Program-made: the position numbers and the translations under genes
DNA from: Stenotrophomonas beteli
GTDB taxonomy: Bacteria > Pseudomonadota > Gammaproteobacteria > Xanthomonadales > Xanthomonadaceae
NCBI RefSeq assembly: GCF_001431665.1
Contig: NZ_LLXV01000014.1
Location: forward strand, 124,001 to 188,000
Reading direction: 5' to 3'
DNA: 64,000 nt
Notes under the pieces: generated by a model
Seen by the model: only the letters and a program-made list of their open reading frames with translations
Databases searched by the model: none
Told to the model about the DNA's origin: nothing
Shown here: in pieces, positions 8,010 through 18,000 of the stretch
How the letters are laid out: every line of letters begins with the position of its first letter
How positions within the stretch are numbered: position 1 is the first letter of the stretch

Positions 8010-8904
8010 TCCCACGCCACTGGCTCATCAGCATCTGAAGGAATCGCTCTGCGGTGGGCGAGAGCAGGGCGCCGCGTCGGCGGACGATGCCGATCGTGCG
8101 CGACACCACCGGGTTGCCGATCGCGCGCGTCACCAGAGTGGGGTGATCCCCGTCCGGCGTGGCCATCTTCGGCAGCACCGACACGCCGATGCCGGCCTCG
8201 ACCATGCCCAGTGACGTCGACAGGTGCGTCACCTCGTAGTGCCAGCTCAACTTGAGGTTCTCGCGCGCCAGTGCACCGTCCAGCAGCGTGCGATTGCCGC
8301 TGGTGCGATGCACGGTGATCAACTGGTGCTCGGCCAGGTCGGCCCACTCCACCTTGCGCTTGCGGGCCAGCGGATGATCGCGCCGGCAGGCGAGGACGAA
8401 GGGGTCCTCTGCCAGTACGTCGAAGTCTAGATTCGGATCGTTGGCGCCCATGAAGTTGATGCCGAACTCGACTTCGCCACGTTCCACCGCCTGCAGACCC
8501 TCCGTGGCCGGAATATCCAGAATGCGGAAGCGCACGTTCGGGTGTGCTTCGTGGAAACGCGCCATCACGCTGGGCAGGAAGTAGAACGCCGCCGTCGGCA
8601 GGCACGCGATGGTGACGGTGGCGCCACGCGTGTCCTCGCGGCCGCGCAGCGAGAACAGCGAGCCATCGAATTCCTCCAGCATGCGGCGTACCAGCGGCAG
8701 CAGGTTCTCGCCGACAGCGGTGGTACTGACGCTGCGCGTGGTGCGCTCCAGCAGTGGCGAACCCACGGCCTGCTCCAGTTTCTGGATCCGCCGGCTGAGT
8801 GCTGGCTGGGAGACGTGCAGGATTTCCGCGGCGCGATGGAAGCTGCGCGTCTCCGAGACCAGCAGGAAGGCGCGTAGATCCAGGATTTCGCAATTGATGC
8901 TCAT
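8002..8904 (-). CDS. LysR-family transcriptional regulator
   Basis: This 300-residue regulator has an N-terminal helix-turn-helix (FLLVSETRSFHRAAEILHVS, then QPALSRRIQKLE) and a full LysR effector domain (VTIACLPTAAFYFLPSVM to VSVLPKMATP). The start at 8904 follows the family norm of a helix beginning a few residues in. It diverges from the PrpF/GalD-type tautomerase gene across a 109-bp gap, the classic arrangement for a LysR activator of a catabolic or uptake operon, so its ligand may be the imported acid or a metabolite of it. The length is normal and no defect is seen. Confidence 0.85.
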   Translation of the reverse strand: MSINCEILDLRAFLLVSETRSFHRAAEILHVSQPALSRRIQKLEQAVGSPLLERTTRSVSTTAVGENLLPLVRRMLEEFDGSLFSLRGREDTRGATVTIACLPTAAFYFLPSVMARFHEAHPNVRFRILDIPATEGLQAVERGEVEFGINFMGANDPNLDFDVLAEDPFVLACRRDHPLARKRKVEWADLAEHQLITVHRTSGNRTLLDGALARENLKLSWHYEVTHLSTSLGMVEAGIGVSVLPKMATPDGDHPTLVTRAIGNPVVSRTIGIVRRRGALLSPTAERFLQMLMSQWRGNV

Positions 8905-8972
8905 TGGGTATCAATCATCCAAAAATCAGCAATTCACAGATCAATTGAGGCCATGCCAGTATCGAATCACAG

Positions 8973-8990
8973 AGGGGTCATTCATCCCCT
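8973..8990. promoter_or_regulatory. Inverted repeat AGGGG-N8-CCCCT in divergent gap
   Basis: AGGGG (8973-8977) and CCCCT (8986-8990) flank 8 bases and sit 24 bp before the tautomerase ATG, within the LysR/tautomerase intergenic region. Position and symmetry fit a LysR or RNA polymerase-proximal operator. No experimental support can be read from the sequence. Confidence 0.3.
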
Positions 8991-9013
8991 ATACGCATCA
9001 ATCTAGCACACGT

Positions 9014-10135
9014 ATGTCCAACGATCTGCTCAGCATTCCCTGCGTGCTCATGCGCGGCGGCACCTCCAAAGGCCCGTTCTTCCTGGCCGGCGACCTTCCG
9101 ATGGACATCGCCGAACGCGATCGCCTGCTGCTGGAAGTGATGGGCTCGGGCCATCCGTTGCAGATCGACGGCATCGGCGGGGGCAACGCGCTGACCAGCA
9201 AGGTGGCCATCATCGACCGCTCGAGCCGGGCGGACGCCGACGTGGATTATCTGTTCGCCCAGGTCCGGGTGGAGCAGCAGGTGGTGGACACCTCGCCCAA
9301 CTGCGGCAACATGCTGGCGGCCGTGGGCCCGTATGCCATCGAGCGTGGGCTGGTGCAGGCGCAGGATCCGCAGACCGAGGTGCGCATCCACAACGTCAAC
9401 ACCGGCAAGCTGATCATCGCCACGGTGGAAACGCCGGGCGGCACTGTGGTCTACCGCGGTGATACGCGCATTGCCGGCGCGCCGGGCTCGGCCTCGCCGG
9501 TCAGGCTGTCCTTCCTGGACGCGGCAGGTGCCCGCACCGGCAAGCTGCTGCCCAGCGGGCACGCGCAGGAAACCATCAGTGGCGTGCCGGTCAGCCTGGT
9601 GGACTGTGCCATGCCGATGATGCTGGTGCGTGCCGAAGACCTGGGCGTGCGTGGTGATGCCTCGCCCGCCGAACTGAACGCGGACGCCGCGTTCATGCGC
9701 CGGCTGGAGGCGCTGCGCATCGAGGCGGGCGCCCGCATGGGCATCGCCGACGCCGGCAACAAGGTCATTCCCAAGCCGGTGCTGCTGTCGGCACCGCAAC
9801 ATGGGGGTGATCTGCAGGTGCGCTATTTCATGCCGCACCAATGCCACACCGCACTGGCCATCACCGGCGCGGTCGGCCTGGCCACCGCCGCCGTCACGCC
9901 GGGCACGCTGGCCCACACTTTGGTCGGATGCCTGTCCGTCCCCGGCCGCATTACCCTCGAGCATCCGAGCGGGGCCCTGGAGGTGGGCCTCAGCCGCAGT
10001 TCGGACGATGCGCCGGTGATTGCCAGCGTGGTCCGCACCGCGCGCCGCCTGTTCGAGGGGCGCGTGTACGCGACATCGCCGGCGCCGGCTGCATCCAGTG
10101 CCACCCAAACCCGCCAATGGATATCGGCGGCATGA
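9014..10135 (+). CDS. PrpF/GalD-family tautomerase (4-oxalomesaconate tautomerase-like)
   Basis: The 373-residue protein opens with the family signature VLMRGGTSKGPFF and continues with IDGIGGGNALTSKVAI (K63) and SPNCGNMLAAVGP (C97); the Lys and Cys match the catalytic pair of PrpF. GalD enzymes convert keto and enol forms of 4-oxalomesaconate in gallate breakdown, while PrpF isomerises 2-methylaconitate. Sequence style is closer to GalD. No other gallate, protocatechuate or methylcitrate gene is in the window, so the substrate is uncertain. It heads an operon-like series with an ABC importer and a porin and diverges from a LysR gene. ATG 9014 was chosen because the longer open frame upstream is antisense to the LysR gene. 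Confidence 0.8.
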   Translation: MSNDLLSIPCVLMRGGTSKGPFFLAGDLPMDIAERDRLLLEVMGSGHPLQIDGIGGGNALTSKVAIIDRSSRADADVDYLFAQVRVEQQVVDTSPNCGNMLAAVGPYAIERGLVQAQDPQTEVRIHNVNTGKLIIATVETPGGTVVYRGDTRIAGAPGSASPVRLSFLDAAGARTGKLLPSGHAQETISGVPVSLVDCAMPMMLVRAEDLGVRGDASPAELNADAAFMRRLEALRIEAGARMGIADAGNKVIPKPVLLSAPQHGGDLQVRYFMPHQCHTALAITGAVGLATAAVTPGTLAHTLVGCLSVPGRITLEHPSGALEVGLSRSSDDAPVIASVVRTARRLFEGRVYATSPAPAASSATQTRQWISAA

Positions 10136-10210
10136 TCTGAACCCGGGTGCGACGGCGCAGACGCGCATGCCCACCCTTACAACGTAGATGCTTCACTCCT
10201 GGGAGGGATG

Positions 10211-11269
10211 ATGTACAAGCAGTTCTTGATGGCCGCGTTGTGCGCGGCCGGCCTGGCCGCGGCTGGATGCAGCAACAACGGGCGCGCCGAAGGGGCGTCC
10301 GCCGCCAGCGCCGACAACGCGCCGGTGCGCATCAGCGTCGGTTCCTACAATCTCAACAATCTTCCGTTCTTCATCGCCGACGCCAAGGGCTACTTCAAGG
10401 ACGTCGGCCTGGAGGTCAAGACCGAGAACTTCGCGCAGGGCGGCTCCAAGGTGCTGCAGGCGCTGGTCGCCAATTCCACCGACGTGGCCGTCGGTTTCTA
10501 TGACCACACCATCCAGATGCAGGCCAAGGGCAAGGACGTGGTCGGCTTCGTGCTGCTCTCGCGCAACTCCGGCCTGGTGATGGCCGGGCGCGAGGATGCC
10601 ACCTTCGATCCGGCCCGCCCGGAGACCATCAAGGGCCAGAAGGTCGGCATCACCGCACCGGGCTCCTCGTCCGACTTCTTCGTCCGCCACTTCCTGGCCC
10701 AGCACGATATTCCGGCCGACAGCATTTCGCTGATCGGCGTCGGCTCGGGCGCCGCAGCGGTGGCCGCGCTGGAGCAGGGCAAGATCGACCTGCTGGTCAA
10801 CTACGACCCGGCCGCGACCCTGATCACCGAGCGCAAGGTCGGGAAGATCCTCCTCGACGCGCGCAGCGACGAAGGCGCCCGCCAGGTCTATGGCGGCCTG
10901 TACCCGACCTCGGTGATGTATGCCAACCAGAGCTTCCTGGACAAGCGTCCCGAAGCGGCCGAAAAGATCGCCCGTGCCGAGCAGATGGCTTTGAAGTTCA
11001 TCGCCGACCACAGTGCAGAAGAGATCGTTGCCGCACTGCCGGACAGCTATGTCTCCGGCGACCGCGCCACCTATGCCCGCGCGGTGGAGAACGCACGCGC
11101 GATCTTCACCCGGGACGGGCGCTTCACGCCGGCCGACCTGGAGACGCCATTGAAAGTGCTGCGTGAGTTCAACGCCGATGTGGCCAAGGCCGACATCGAT
11201 CTGTCCAGGACCTACACCAATGCCTTCGTCGAGCGTGCCCACGCTGCGGCGCCGGCTGCCCAACCGTAA
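10211..11269 (+). CDS. ABC transporter substrate-binding lipoprotein (NMT1/SsuA type)
   Basis: The 352-residue protein has a lipoprotein signal with the lipobox LAAAGC (Cys about 19), then an NMT1/SsuA-like periplasmic domain (ISVGSYNLNNLPFFIADAKGYFKDVGLEV, in segments QGGSKVLQALV and GITAPGSSSDFF). Such proteins bind sulfonates, nitrate, pyrimidines, aromatic acids or other small anions. ATG 10211 sits 4 bases from GGAGG; the tandem ATG at 10208 would be too close to it. It is followed by its ATPase 14 bp downstream. Ligand unknown, but the tautomerase next door suggests an unsaturated di- or tricarboxylate. Confidence 0.85.
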   Translation: MYKQFLMAALCAAGLAAAGCSNNGRAEGASAASADNAPVRISVGSYNLNNLPFFIADAKGYFKDVGLEVKTENFAQGGSKVLQALVANSTDVAVGFYDHTIQMQAKGKDVVGFVLLSRNSGLVMAGREDATFDPARPETIKGQKVGITAPGSSSDFFVRHFLAQHDIPADSISLIGVGSGAAAVAALEQGKIDLLVNYDPAATLITERKVGKILLDARSDEGARQVYGGLYPTSVMYANQSFLDKRPEAAEKIARAEQMALKFIADHSAEEIVAALPDSYVSGDRATYARAVENARAIFTRDGRFTPADLETPLKVLREFNADVAKADIDLSRTYTNAFVERAHAAAPAAQP

Positions 11270-11283
11270 GCGGAGGTAACCCC

Positions 11284-12117
11284 ATGGCCCTCAATGCCAC
11301 CGTGCGCCAGCTCAACGGCGCACCGCAGCTGGAGCCTGCACAGACCATGGTCGCCATCAACAAGGTGACCATGTCCTTCGGCGAATTCACCGCCGTACGC
11401 GACGTCGACATCCAGGTGGGTGACGGCGAGTTCCTCGCCATCGTCGGGCCCACCGGCTGCGGCAAGAGCACCATCCTCAATTCCGTGGCGGGCCTGCTGA
11501 AGCCGTCCTCCGGCGAAGTGGCCATCGATGGCCGCACGGTCAGCGGCGTGCAGGAGTCGGTCGGCTACCTGTTCCAGCAGGACGCCCTGCTGCCGTGGAA
11601 GACCGCTTTCCAGAACGTCGAGCTGGGCCTGCGTTTCCGCGGCGTGCCCGAGGCCGAACGCAGGGCCAAGGCCAACGCGTGGCTGGCCAAGGTCGGCCTG
11701 GCCGGCTTCGAGCATCGCTACCCGCACCAGCTGTCCGGTGGCCAGCGCAAGCGCGTGCAGATGGCGCAGGCGCTGATCGTCGAGCCGAAGGTGATCCTGA
11801 TGGACGAGCCGTTCTCGGCGCTGGACATCCACACCCGCCACCTGATGCAGAACGAGTTGCTGCGCCTGTGGCAGGAGGATCGCCGCTCGGTGATCCTGAT
11901 TACCCACGATCTGGAGGAAGCCATCGCCCTGGGCGATCGCGTGGTGGTGTTGTCTTCCGGCCCGGCCAGCCGCGTGGTGCGCAGTTTCGACGTGGATCTG
12001 GAGCGGCCGCGCAATGTGGCCGAAATCAAGCTGGATGACCGTTTCACCGACCTGTACCGCGACATCTGGGCCTGCCTGCGCGGCGAAGTGGAGAAGAGCT
12101 ATGCACGCCAAGACTGA
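11284..12117 (+). CDS. ABC transporter ATP-binding protein (NitT/TauT type)
   Basis: The 277-residue ATPase shows Walker A GPTGCGKST (about 55-63), Q-loop YLFQQD, signature LSGGQRKR, Walker B VILMDEP, D-loop SALD and H-loop ITHD. It belongs to the SsuB/TauB-like group that powers anion importers. It lies between the binding protein and the permease and overlaps the permease start by 17 bp, so translation is likely coupled. The first 20 residues form a short non-conserved leader. Confidence 0.9.
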   Translation: MALNATVRQLNGAPQLEPAQTMVAINKVTMSFGEFTAVRDVDIQVGDGEFLAIVGPTGCGKSTILNSVAGLLKPSSGEVAIDGRTVSGVQESVGYLFQQDALLPWKTAFQNVELGLRFRGVPEAERRAKANAWLAKVGLAGFEHRYPHQLSGGQRKRVQMAQALIVEPKVILMDEPFSALDIHTRHLMQNELLRLWQEDRRSVILITHDLEEAIALGDRVVVLSSGPASRVVRSFDVDLERPRNVAEIKLDDRFTDLYRDIWACLRGEVEKSYARQD

Positions 12118-12877
12118 CAAATTCATCCAGCTGGCCCTGGTGATCGCCGTGTTCGGCGGCTGGGAAGGTGGCATCGCGCTGGGCGTGATCGATCCGTTCT
12201 TCTTCCCTTCGCCGACGGCGATCGTGCAGCAGGCCTGGACCTGGCTGTCGGATACCTCGTTCTACCAGCACGTCTACATCACGCTGACCGAAACCGCGCT
12301 GGGCTACATCATCGGCACCGGGCTGGGCGTGGCCGGTGGCGTGTGGCTCGGCCTGAGCCGCCGTTCGGCACGCATCCTGGACCCCTTCATCAAGGGCTTC
12401 AACGCGATTCCGCGCGTGGTGCTGGCGCCGATCTTCGTGCTCTGGCTGGGCCTTGGGCTGTGGTCGAAGGTGGCGCTGGCGGTCACGCTGGTGTTCTTCA
12501 CCACGTTCTTCAATGCCATGCAGGGCGTGCGCGAAGTGAACCCGGTGGTACTGGCCAATGCGCGCATCCTCGGAGCGAGCCGCAGCGACCTGCTGCGCCA
12601 TGTCTACTTCCCGGCAGCGGCGAGCTGGATCCTGTCGTCGCTGCGCACCTCGGTCGGCTTTGCCGTGGTCGGCGCGATCATTGGTGAGTACCTCGGCGCC
12701 TCGGCGGGCCTGGGCTACCTGATCGCGCAGGCCGAGGGCAACTTCAACGCCGTGGGCGTGTTCGCCGGCATCATCATCCTGGCCGCCTTCGTGCTGGTCA
12801 TCGACGCCCTGCTGGACGTGGTTGAGAACAAGCTGATCACCTGGCGTCCCAACGCCCAGGCACAGGCCACGAGCTGA
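12101..12877 (+). CDS. ABC transporter permease (SsuC/TauC type)
   Basis: The 258-residue membrane protein has about six helices and the binding-protein-dependent permease loop ANARILGASRSDLLRHVYFPAAASWILSSLRTS (EAA-type, in parts). ATG 12101 was chosen within the end of the ATPase gene because MHAKTDKFIQLALV leads straight into the first helix. With the neighbouring binding protein and ATPase it forms one importer in the inner membrane. A strong hairpin follows the gene before the porin. Confidence 0.88.
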   Translation: MHAKTDKFIQLALVIAVFGGWEGGIALGVIDPFFFPSPTAIVQQAWTWLSDTSFYQHVYITLTETALGYIIGTGLGVAGGVWLGLSRRSARILDPFIKGFNAIPRVVLAPIFVLWLGLGLWSKVALAVTLVFFTTFFNAMQGVREVNPVVLANARILGASRSDLLRHVYFPAAASWILSSLRTSVGFAVVGAIIGEYLGASAGLGYLIAQAEGNFNAVGVFAGIIILAAFVLVIDALLDVVENKLITWRPNAQAQATS

Positions 12878-12901
12878 CCGGGCCGGGCTGAGCCCGCCTG
12901 C

Positions 12902-12929
12902 CGCGCCGCCGGTCCGATCCGGCGGCGCG
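12902..12929 (+). terminator. GC-rich hairpin between permease and porin
   Basis: A perfect 11-bp stem (12902-12912 with 12919-12929) encloses a 6-base loop and is followed by GCTTCCTTCC rather than a T run. It may slow or end transcription after the ABC genes, or set the ratio of importer to porin message. Confidence 0.45.
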
Positions 12930-13009
12930 AGCTTCCTTCCCCGATCTTCCCCCGCACCACCGCAACAGGCCAGCGCCAGGCCAGGGGGCCGGCTGGCCGG
13001 AGAGAGCCC

Positions 13010-14443
13010 ATGAACCCTCCCACCGTGCTGCCGATGGCAGCGCTGCCGGTCGCGCTCGGCCTGCTGTTGGCCAGTGGCCATGCCGACGCCCAGTCCACCG
13101 CGTCGCTGCCCGCGCCGCTGAGCCAGGCTGAGCTGTCACGCCTGGTGCAGCAGCAGGCGCTGCAGATCCAGCAACTGGAAGCACGCCTCCGCGCCGTCGA
13201 GGGCGGGCAGGGCGGTGCGACTGTACCGCCCACGCCGCCCGCACCTGCACTGGAGACGCGGATGGCCGCACTGGAATCCAGCCAGTCCAAGCTGCCCAAG
13301 GTCTCCTGGGCCAAGGGTGCACCCGAGTTCAGCAGTGCCGACGGCAACACGGTGTTCCGTCCTCGCGGCCGCCTGTTCGTCGATGCCTCCAGTACCGAGG
13401 GTTCCGCCTCCAGCGACCGCAATGTTTCGGGTACCGAGATCCGTTCGGTACGCCTGGGCGCCGAGGGCCGCTACGGCACCCTGGGCTGGGTCGTGGAGGG
13501 CGACTTCGCCGACAACGCGGTGGCGTGGAAGTCGGTCTATGCCACGCTGGATCACACACTGTTCGGGCGGCCTGCCGATCTCACCATGGGTAACCGCTTG
13601 AACGATCGCGGCATCGATGGTTCCAGCAGCACCTCCAATACGCCGTTCCAGGAGCGCAACGTGGTCGGCACGCTGCTGCTGCCGCAGCGTGGCCTGTTTG
13701 GTGTCGGGCTGACCGAGCGGGTGTATGGAAAGGGCTGGCATGCCAGCCTGTCGGTGGCCGGCAACGATCTCAACAACGCCGGTAACGACAACGACAGCCA
13801 GACCTGGGCCACGCGCGTCCATTGGAATCCGGTGGAGAGCGCTGGCGCCACCGTGCATCTGGGCGCATGGGCTTTCCACGAAAAGATTCCCGCAGGCGCC
13901 AGCGGCGTGGTGCGCAGTTCGGCCATCGCCGGGCATTTCAACGATCTGGTGAAAATTGCCCCGGGCACGCTGCTGGGCGCCGAGCGCAGCACCGCCTATG
14001 GCGCCGAACTTGCCGGCTTCTTCGGCCCGGCGTGGGCCACCGGCGAATGGGGCACGCGCAGCCTGCGCGGGGCCGACGCCGCTGGCCACTACGACCGCGA
14101 CCACCAGGCCTGGGCGGTCTCGGCCGGCTGGTTCCTGGCCGGCGCCCAACCGTCCTACGCGGGCAAGACGGGTACCTGGGGGAAGGTGAAGGTCGCCGAT
14201 CCCGTGACCCGCGGCGGCAGCGGTGCGTGGGAACTGAAGGGCCGCTACGAGGACGTGGACTATGCCGAGCTGCCCAGTGGCGGCACTGGCCACGCGTGGA
14301 CGCTGGGGGCGAACTGGTACCTCAACGACTTCAGTCGCTTGATGTTCGAAGCCGTGCGTTGGCAGACCCGCCACCTCAACGGTACAGGCAAGGGCAGGGA
14401 TGAAGGCACCACCTTCAATACCCGCCTGCAGCTGGCCTTCTAG
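13010..14443 (+). CDS. Outer-membrane porin (OprO/OprP-like)
   Basis: The 477-residue protein has a signal peptide ending near ADAQ (about 28), a short coiled coil (LVQQQALQIQQLEARLRAVE in two heptad runs, about 43-64), a Pro-rich linker and a beta-barrel ending in LQLAF with a terminal Phe. This layout is that of phosphate-selective-type porins, whose N-terminal coiled coil aids trimer assembly. As last gene of the tautomerase/ABC group it probably carries the same anionic solute through the outer membrane. The bases around the stop codon are duplicated (CTTCTAGGGC twice), which leaves the protein unchanged. Confidence 0.82.
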   Translation: MNPPTVLPMAALPVALGLLLASGHADAQSTASLPAPLSQAELSRLVQQQALQIQQLEARLRAVEGGQGGATVPPTPPAPALETRMAALESSQSKLPKVSWAKGAPEFSSADGNTVFRPRGRLFVDASSTEGSASSDRNVSGTEIRSVRLGAEGRYGTLGWVVEGDFADNAVAWKSVYATLDHTLFGRPADLTMGNRLNDRGIDGSSSTSNTPFQERNVVGTLLLPQRGLFGVGLTERVYGKGWHASLSVAGNDLNNAGNDNDSQTWATRVHWNPVESAGATVHLGAWAFHEKIPAGASGVVRSSAIAGHFNDLVKIAPGTLLGAERSTAYGAELAGFFGPAWATGEWGTRSLRGADAAGHYDRDHQAWAVSAGWFLAGAQPSYAGKTGTWGKVKVADPVTRGGSGAWELKGRYEDVDYAELPSGGTGHAWTLGANWYLNDFSRLMFEAVRWQTRHLNGTGKGRDEGTTFNTRLQLAF

Positions 14444-14690
14444 GGCCTTCTAGGGCCGGGTCGCCGCCTGCATCCTGGCCACCGCAGCAACAACACAGCC
14501 ATGAGTGCAGGCGGCATCGCCAGCGCGCCGACGCGCAGGACGTCGAGCGCGCTGACGTGCTCGCCATCGCGACGCAACGCCACCGGCCACTGCATCGTGG
14601 GCAGCGAGCCGGCCGCCAGGCCCAGCGGCAGACAGCGGGTCAAGCTGCCGAGCAGTGCGGCCGCACCATCTGCCAGCCAGATGCCCGTGC
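14440..14690 (-). pseudogene. C-terminal fragment of an ArsB/SLC13-type permease
   Basis: On the minus strand this stretch reads WLADGAAALLGSLTR, LPLGLAAGSLPTMQWPV and VLRVGALAMPPALMAVLLL with very high third-position GC. The arrangement of a GSL-T--W loop, a basic stretch with RRDGEHVSALDVLRVG, and a final hydrophobic helix resembles the C terminus of ArsB/SLC13-type anion permeases. No start codon or upstream part of such a gene remains, so it seems to be a relic left by deletion or rearrangement. Its stop overlaps the 3' end of the porin by 4 bp. The family call is from pattern memory and needs a search. Confidence 0.4.
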
Positions 14691-14780
14691 TTCGGCGGGC
14701 TGGCGTTCGCCAGCGGCCGAATTGCTGCGCTGCATGGTGACAACGGCAAACCGCGGTGATTACTCTCCGCTGCAACGCGA

Positions 14781-14794
14781 TGGTAGCGCTACCA
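14781..14794. promoter_or_regulatory. XylR-type operator, perfect palindrome
   Basis: TGGTAGCGCTACCA is a perfect 14-bp palindrome 252 bp before the TonB receptor start. The same core TAGCGCTA recurs before xylB. The shape is typical of LacI-family operators, and the only LacI regulator in the locus is the xylR gene at 28745-29803. The long leader after it (14795-15032) holds no gene I can support. Confidence 0.65.
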
Positions 14795-15032
14795 GCAGGA
14801 CGGGGGTCCAAGGTCCTGGCGCCGCCTTCTTTGCCGCGTGTTTGTCCTGGCAGGCTTGAAAAGCAAGTGTAAGTCGCGGCGTGCTCCGGCGCCCGCGCTG
14901 TTCGGTTTGGAATGCGGGCCACGCCCGTGCGTGCCCCTGGGAGGGGGCGGTACATCCATTCGATCGTATGTCAGAGGGGACTTTCATGAGCACTTGCAGT
15001 TTCCGTGGCACCCTGCGCCCGAGGATCGGTTC

Positions 15033-18000
15033 ATGAGCCGCACGTTGGCGAAGTTCCGGTCCAGGGCCATGTTCACCTTCGTTGGCGGCGCCCTGGTCAT
15101 CAATCCCGCCTTCGCGCAGGACGCAGCGCCATCGGCCGGCCAGCCGCCGCAGGGCCAGTCGCAACCCACCCAGCTTGATGCAGTGCAGGTCACGGGCATA
15201 CGCAACAGCCTGAGCCAGGCCATGGACATCAAGCGCGACTCGGCCGGCGTGGTCGATGCGATCAGTGCCGAAGACATCGGCAAGTTCCCCGACACCAATC
15301 TTGCCGAATCGCTGCAGCGCATCACCGGCATCTCCATCGAGCGCCGTGACGGCGAGGGTGCGCAGGTGACCGCGCGTGGCTTTGGCCCCCAGTTCAACAT
15401 GGTCACGCTCAATGGCCGGCAGATGCCGGGTGCCGATGCATTCGGTGCCTCTGGACAGGTCGCCATCGGCGGTGTCGACGGCGGCACCCGCGCCTTCAAT
15501 TTCGCGCAGCTGGCCGCCGAGGCCATCAATGGTATCGAGGTCTACAAGACCAGCCAGGCACAGGTGCCCAGCGGTGGCATCGGTGCGACGATCAACATCC
15601 TGACCTCGCGTCCGCTCGATCACGCCGGCATCGTGGCCAACGCCGGCGCGAAGCTGGTGTCCGACCAGAGCCAGCCGTTCGACAATGACCTGACCCCGGA
15701 GCTGTCGGGCATCTTCAGTTACAGCAATCCGGAAAAGACCTTTGGCGTCAGCCTCAGCGCCAGCCAGCAGAAGCGCAAGGGTGGCTCGGTGCAGGCCACG
15801 GAGAACTACTGGAATGTGCAGCCGTGGACAGGGTCCATGCCGGGCAATCCGGCCGTGGTCAATGCCCCGGCCGTCGGCCAGCTTTACGCGCGGCCCAACG
15901 ACCTGCGCTACGCGTTCTCCGAATTCGAGCGCGAGCGCGTCAACGGCCAGGCCGTGCTCCAGTTCGCACCGACGGACAGCCTGACCCTGACCGTGGATTA
16001 CACCTACTCGACCAACGAGATCACCGAGAATCGCGGCGAGCAGGGCATGTGGTTGCAGAACAGCAACTACACCAACGTTGAGTTCGACACCAGTGGCGCC
16101 GTCGCGACGCCGGTATACATCCGTGAAATCGCCGGCACCAAGGATTTCGGCCTGGAACAGCAGCGCAGCATGCAGGAGTACAAGCTGGGTTCGCTGGGCT
16201 TCAATGCCGTCTGGAATGTCAGCGACCGCTTCAAGCTCAGCTTCGATGCGCACAACTCGAAGAACGAGAGCCGCCCCAACGACCCGCTCACCGGCGGTGG
16301 CTCCATCTTCATGAGCATCGCCGGCACCAACAACTGTACCCGTGGCCCGCATTGTGGCGGCTCCTGGGTGCAGGAGCTGAACTTCAACAACGGCCTGCCG
16401 GTTGGCACCCAGGTCTGGTATCCCAGCACGGCCGATGCGATCGCCGGGACCAATGGCGTGGTCAACCCGGGCTTCCAGGAGGGCGAGGTCGGCACGCAGG
16501 TGCTGCGCGTCAACGCGCAGACCCAGATCAGCGAGATCAAGCAGGCGCGCGTCGATGGCGAATGGAACTTCGACCACGGCCGCTTCCAGTTCGGCGTGGA
16601 CACCAACAAGTCCACCACCCACCGCATCCAGGCGGCCGAGGCCTATTCGACCCTGGGCGACTGGGGCGTGGCCAACGTGGACCGGGATACCGCCGCGGGC
16701 CTGATGGACCTGCTGCAGCCGGTCAACATCGTCGGCCTGTTTGACGACTACAGCGCGAACAGCTGGCCGGCCTGGCGCGGCAATGCCGGACAGCTGGCGC
16801 AATGGGCATCGCGCGAGTACGGCGTCGGGCTGGGCGTGAACCCGCAACGTGCGGCCGACAACTTCGTCGAGGAAAAGACCAAGGCGGCGTACTTCCAGGT
16901 GGAACTGGATGGCGAACTGGGTGGCCTGCGCACCAACACCCGCCTGGGCGTGCGCTATGAGACCACCGACGTGGTGTCGACCTCGGTCATTGCCGTGCCC
17001 GAATCGATCGAGTGGCAGGCCAACAATGATTTCCGCATCGTGCTGTCCGATGAGCAGCAGCCCTTCACCGAGAAGGCGCGCTACAGCTACATCCTGCCCA
17101 ACCTCGATTTCAGCATCGACCTCACCGAGGAACTGAAGGGCCGAGTGTCGTTCGGCAAGAGCATCGCCCGCGCGCCATACGGCAATCTCTATGCAGGACC
17201 CGGGGCCCAGCAACCGTTCGGCTCGGTGCTGATCGATCCCTCGTCGCGCGCCAGCGGCAATTCCCAGAACCCGAGCCTGAAGCCGCTGGAATCGGACAAC
17301 CTCGACCTGGGGCTGGAGTGGTACTTCGCCGATGCCAGCTATGTGTCATTGACATACTGGAACAAGTCGGTCAGCAACTTCATTGGCAACACCGTGGTCC
17401 AGGAGAGCCTGTACGGCCTCACCGACCCGACCTCCGGGCCGGATGCGCGGGCGGCATTGGACTTCCTGACCAGCGGCGCCTGCGTCGCCCAGGTCGGGCC
17501 GGCCAATGCGGCCGCCTGCTCGGCCAACGACACCTCGCTGTTCACCGCGCTGGCATTGCTGCGCAACAATCCTGCCGGCCTGGGCGCCTACAACGGAACC
17601 GATGCGCAGGTCCTTGCCACCGAAGCGGCCTACGATCTGTATGGGCAGGCCAACGACCCGCTGTACCAGTTCAACGTCAATCGCCCGATCAACCAGAACA
17701 AGTCCAAGCTGCACGGCTGGGAGCTGGGCGGGCAGTACTTCTTCGGTGACACCGGGTTCGGCGTACTGGCCAACTACACGGTGGTGAAAGGTGATGTCGG
17801 CTACAACAACGGCGGCGATCCGGGTATCGACCAGTTCTCGCTCACCGGCCTGAGCGACACCGCCAATGCCATGCTGATGTACGAGAAGTACGGGTGGTCA
17901 GTGCGTCTGGCATGGAACTGGCGCGATCAGTACCTGATCCTGGCCAACCAGGGCTCCAGCCGCAATCCGTACTATGTGGAGCCGTACGAGCAGTGGGATC

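Noticed and set aside
14425..14462. Duplicated CTTCTAGGGC at the porin stop codon
   Set aside because: It is a minor 10-bp slippage duplication that leaves the protein unchanged; not worth a separate claim.
14795..15032. N-terminal extension of the TonB receptor to 14838 and a possible leader peptide
   Set aside because: The frame is open but Pro/Cys/Arg-rich, and the signal peptide begins at 15033 with a ribosome-binding site. No leader-peptide or riboswitch structure could be supported.
14760..17213. 817-codon open frame on the minus strand
   Set aside because: It is antisense to the TonB receptor, which has a signal peptide, plug and barrel motifs. GC-rich third positions of the real gene keep the opposite strand free of stops.
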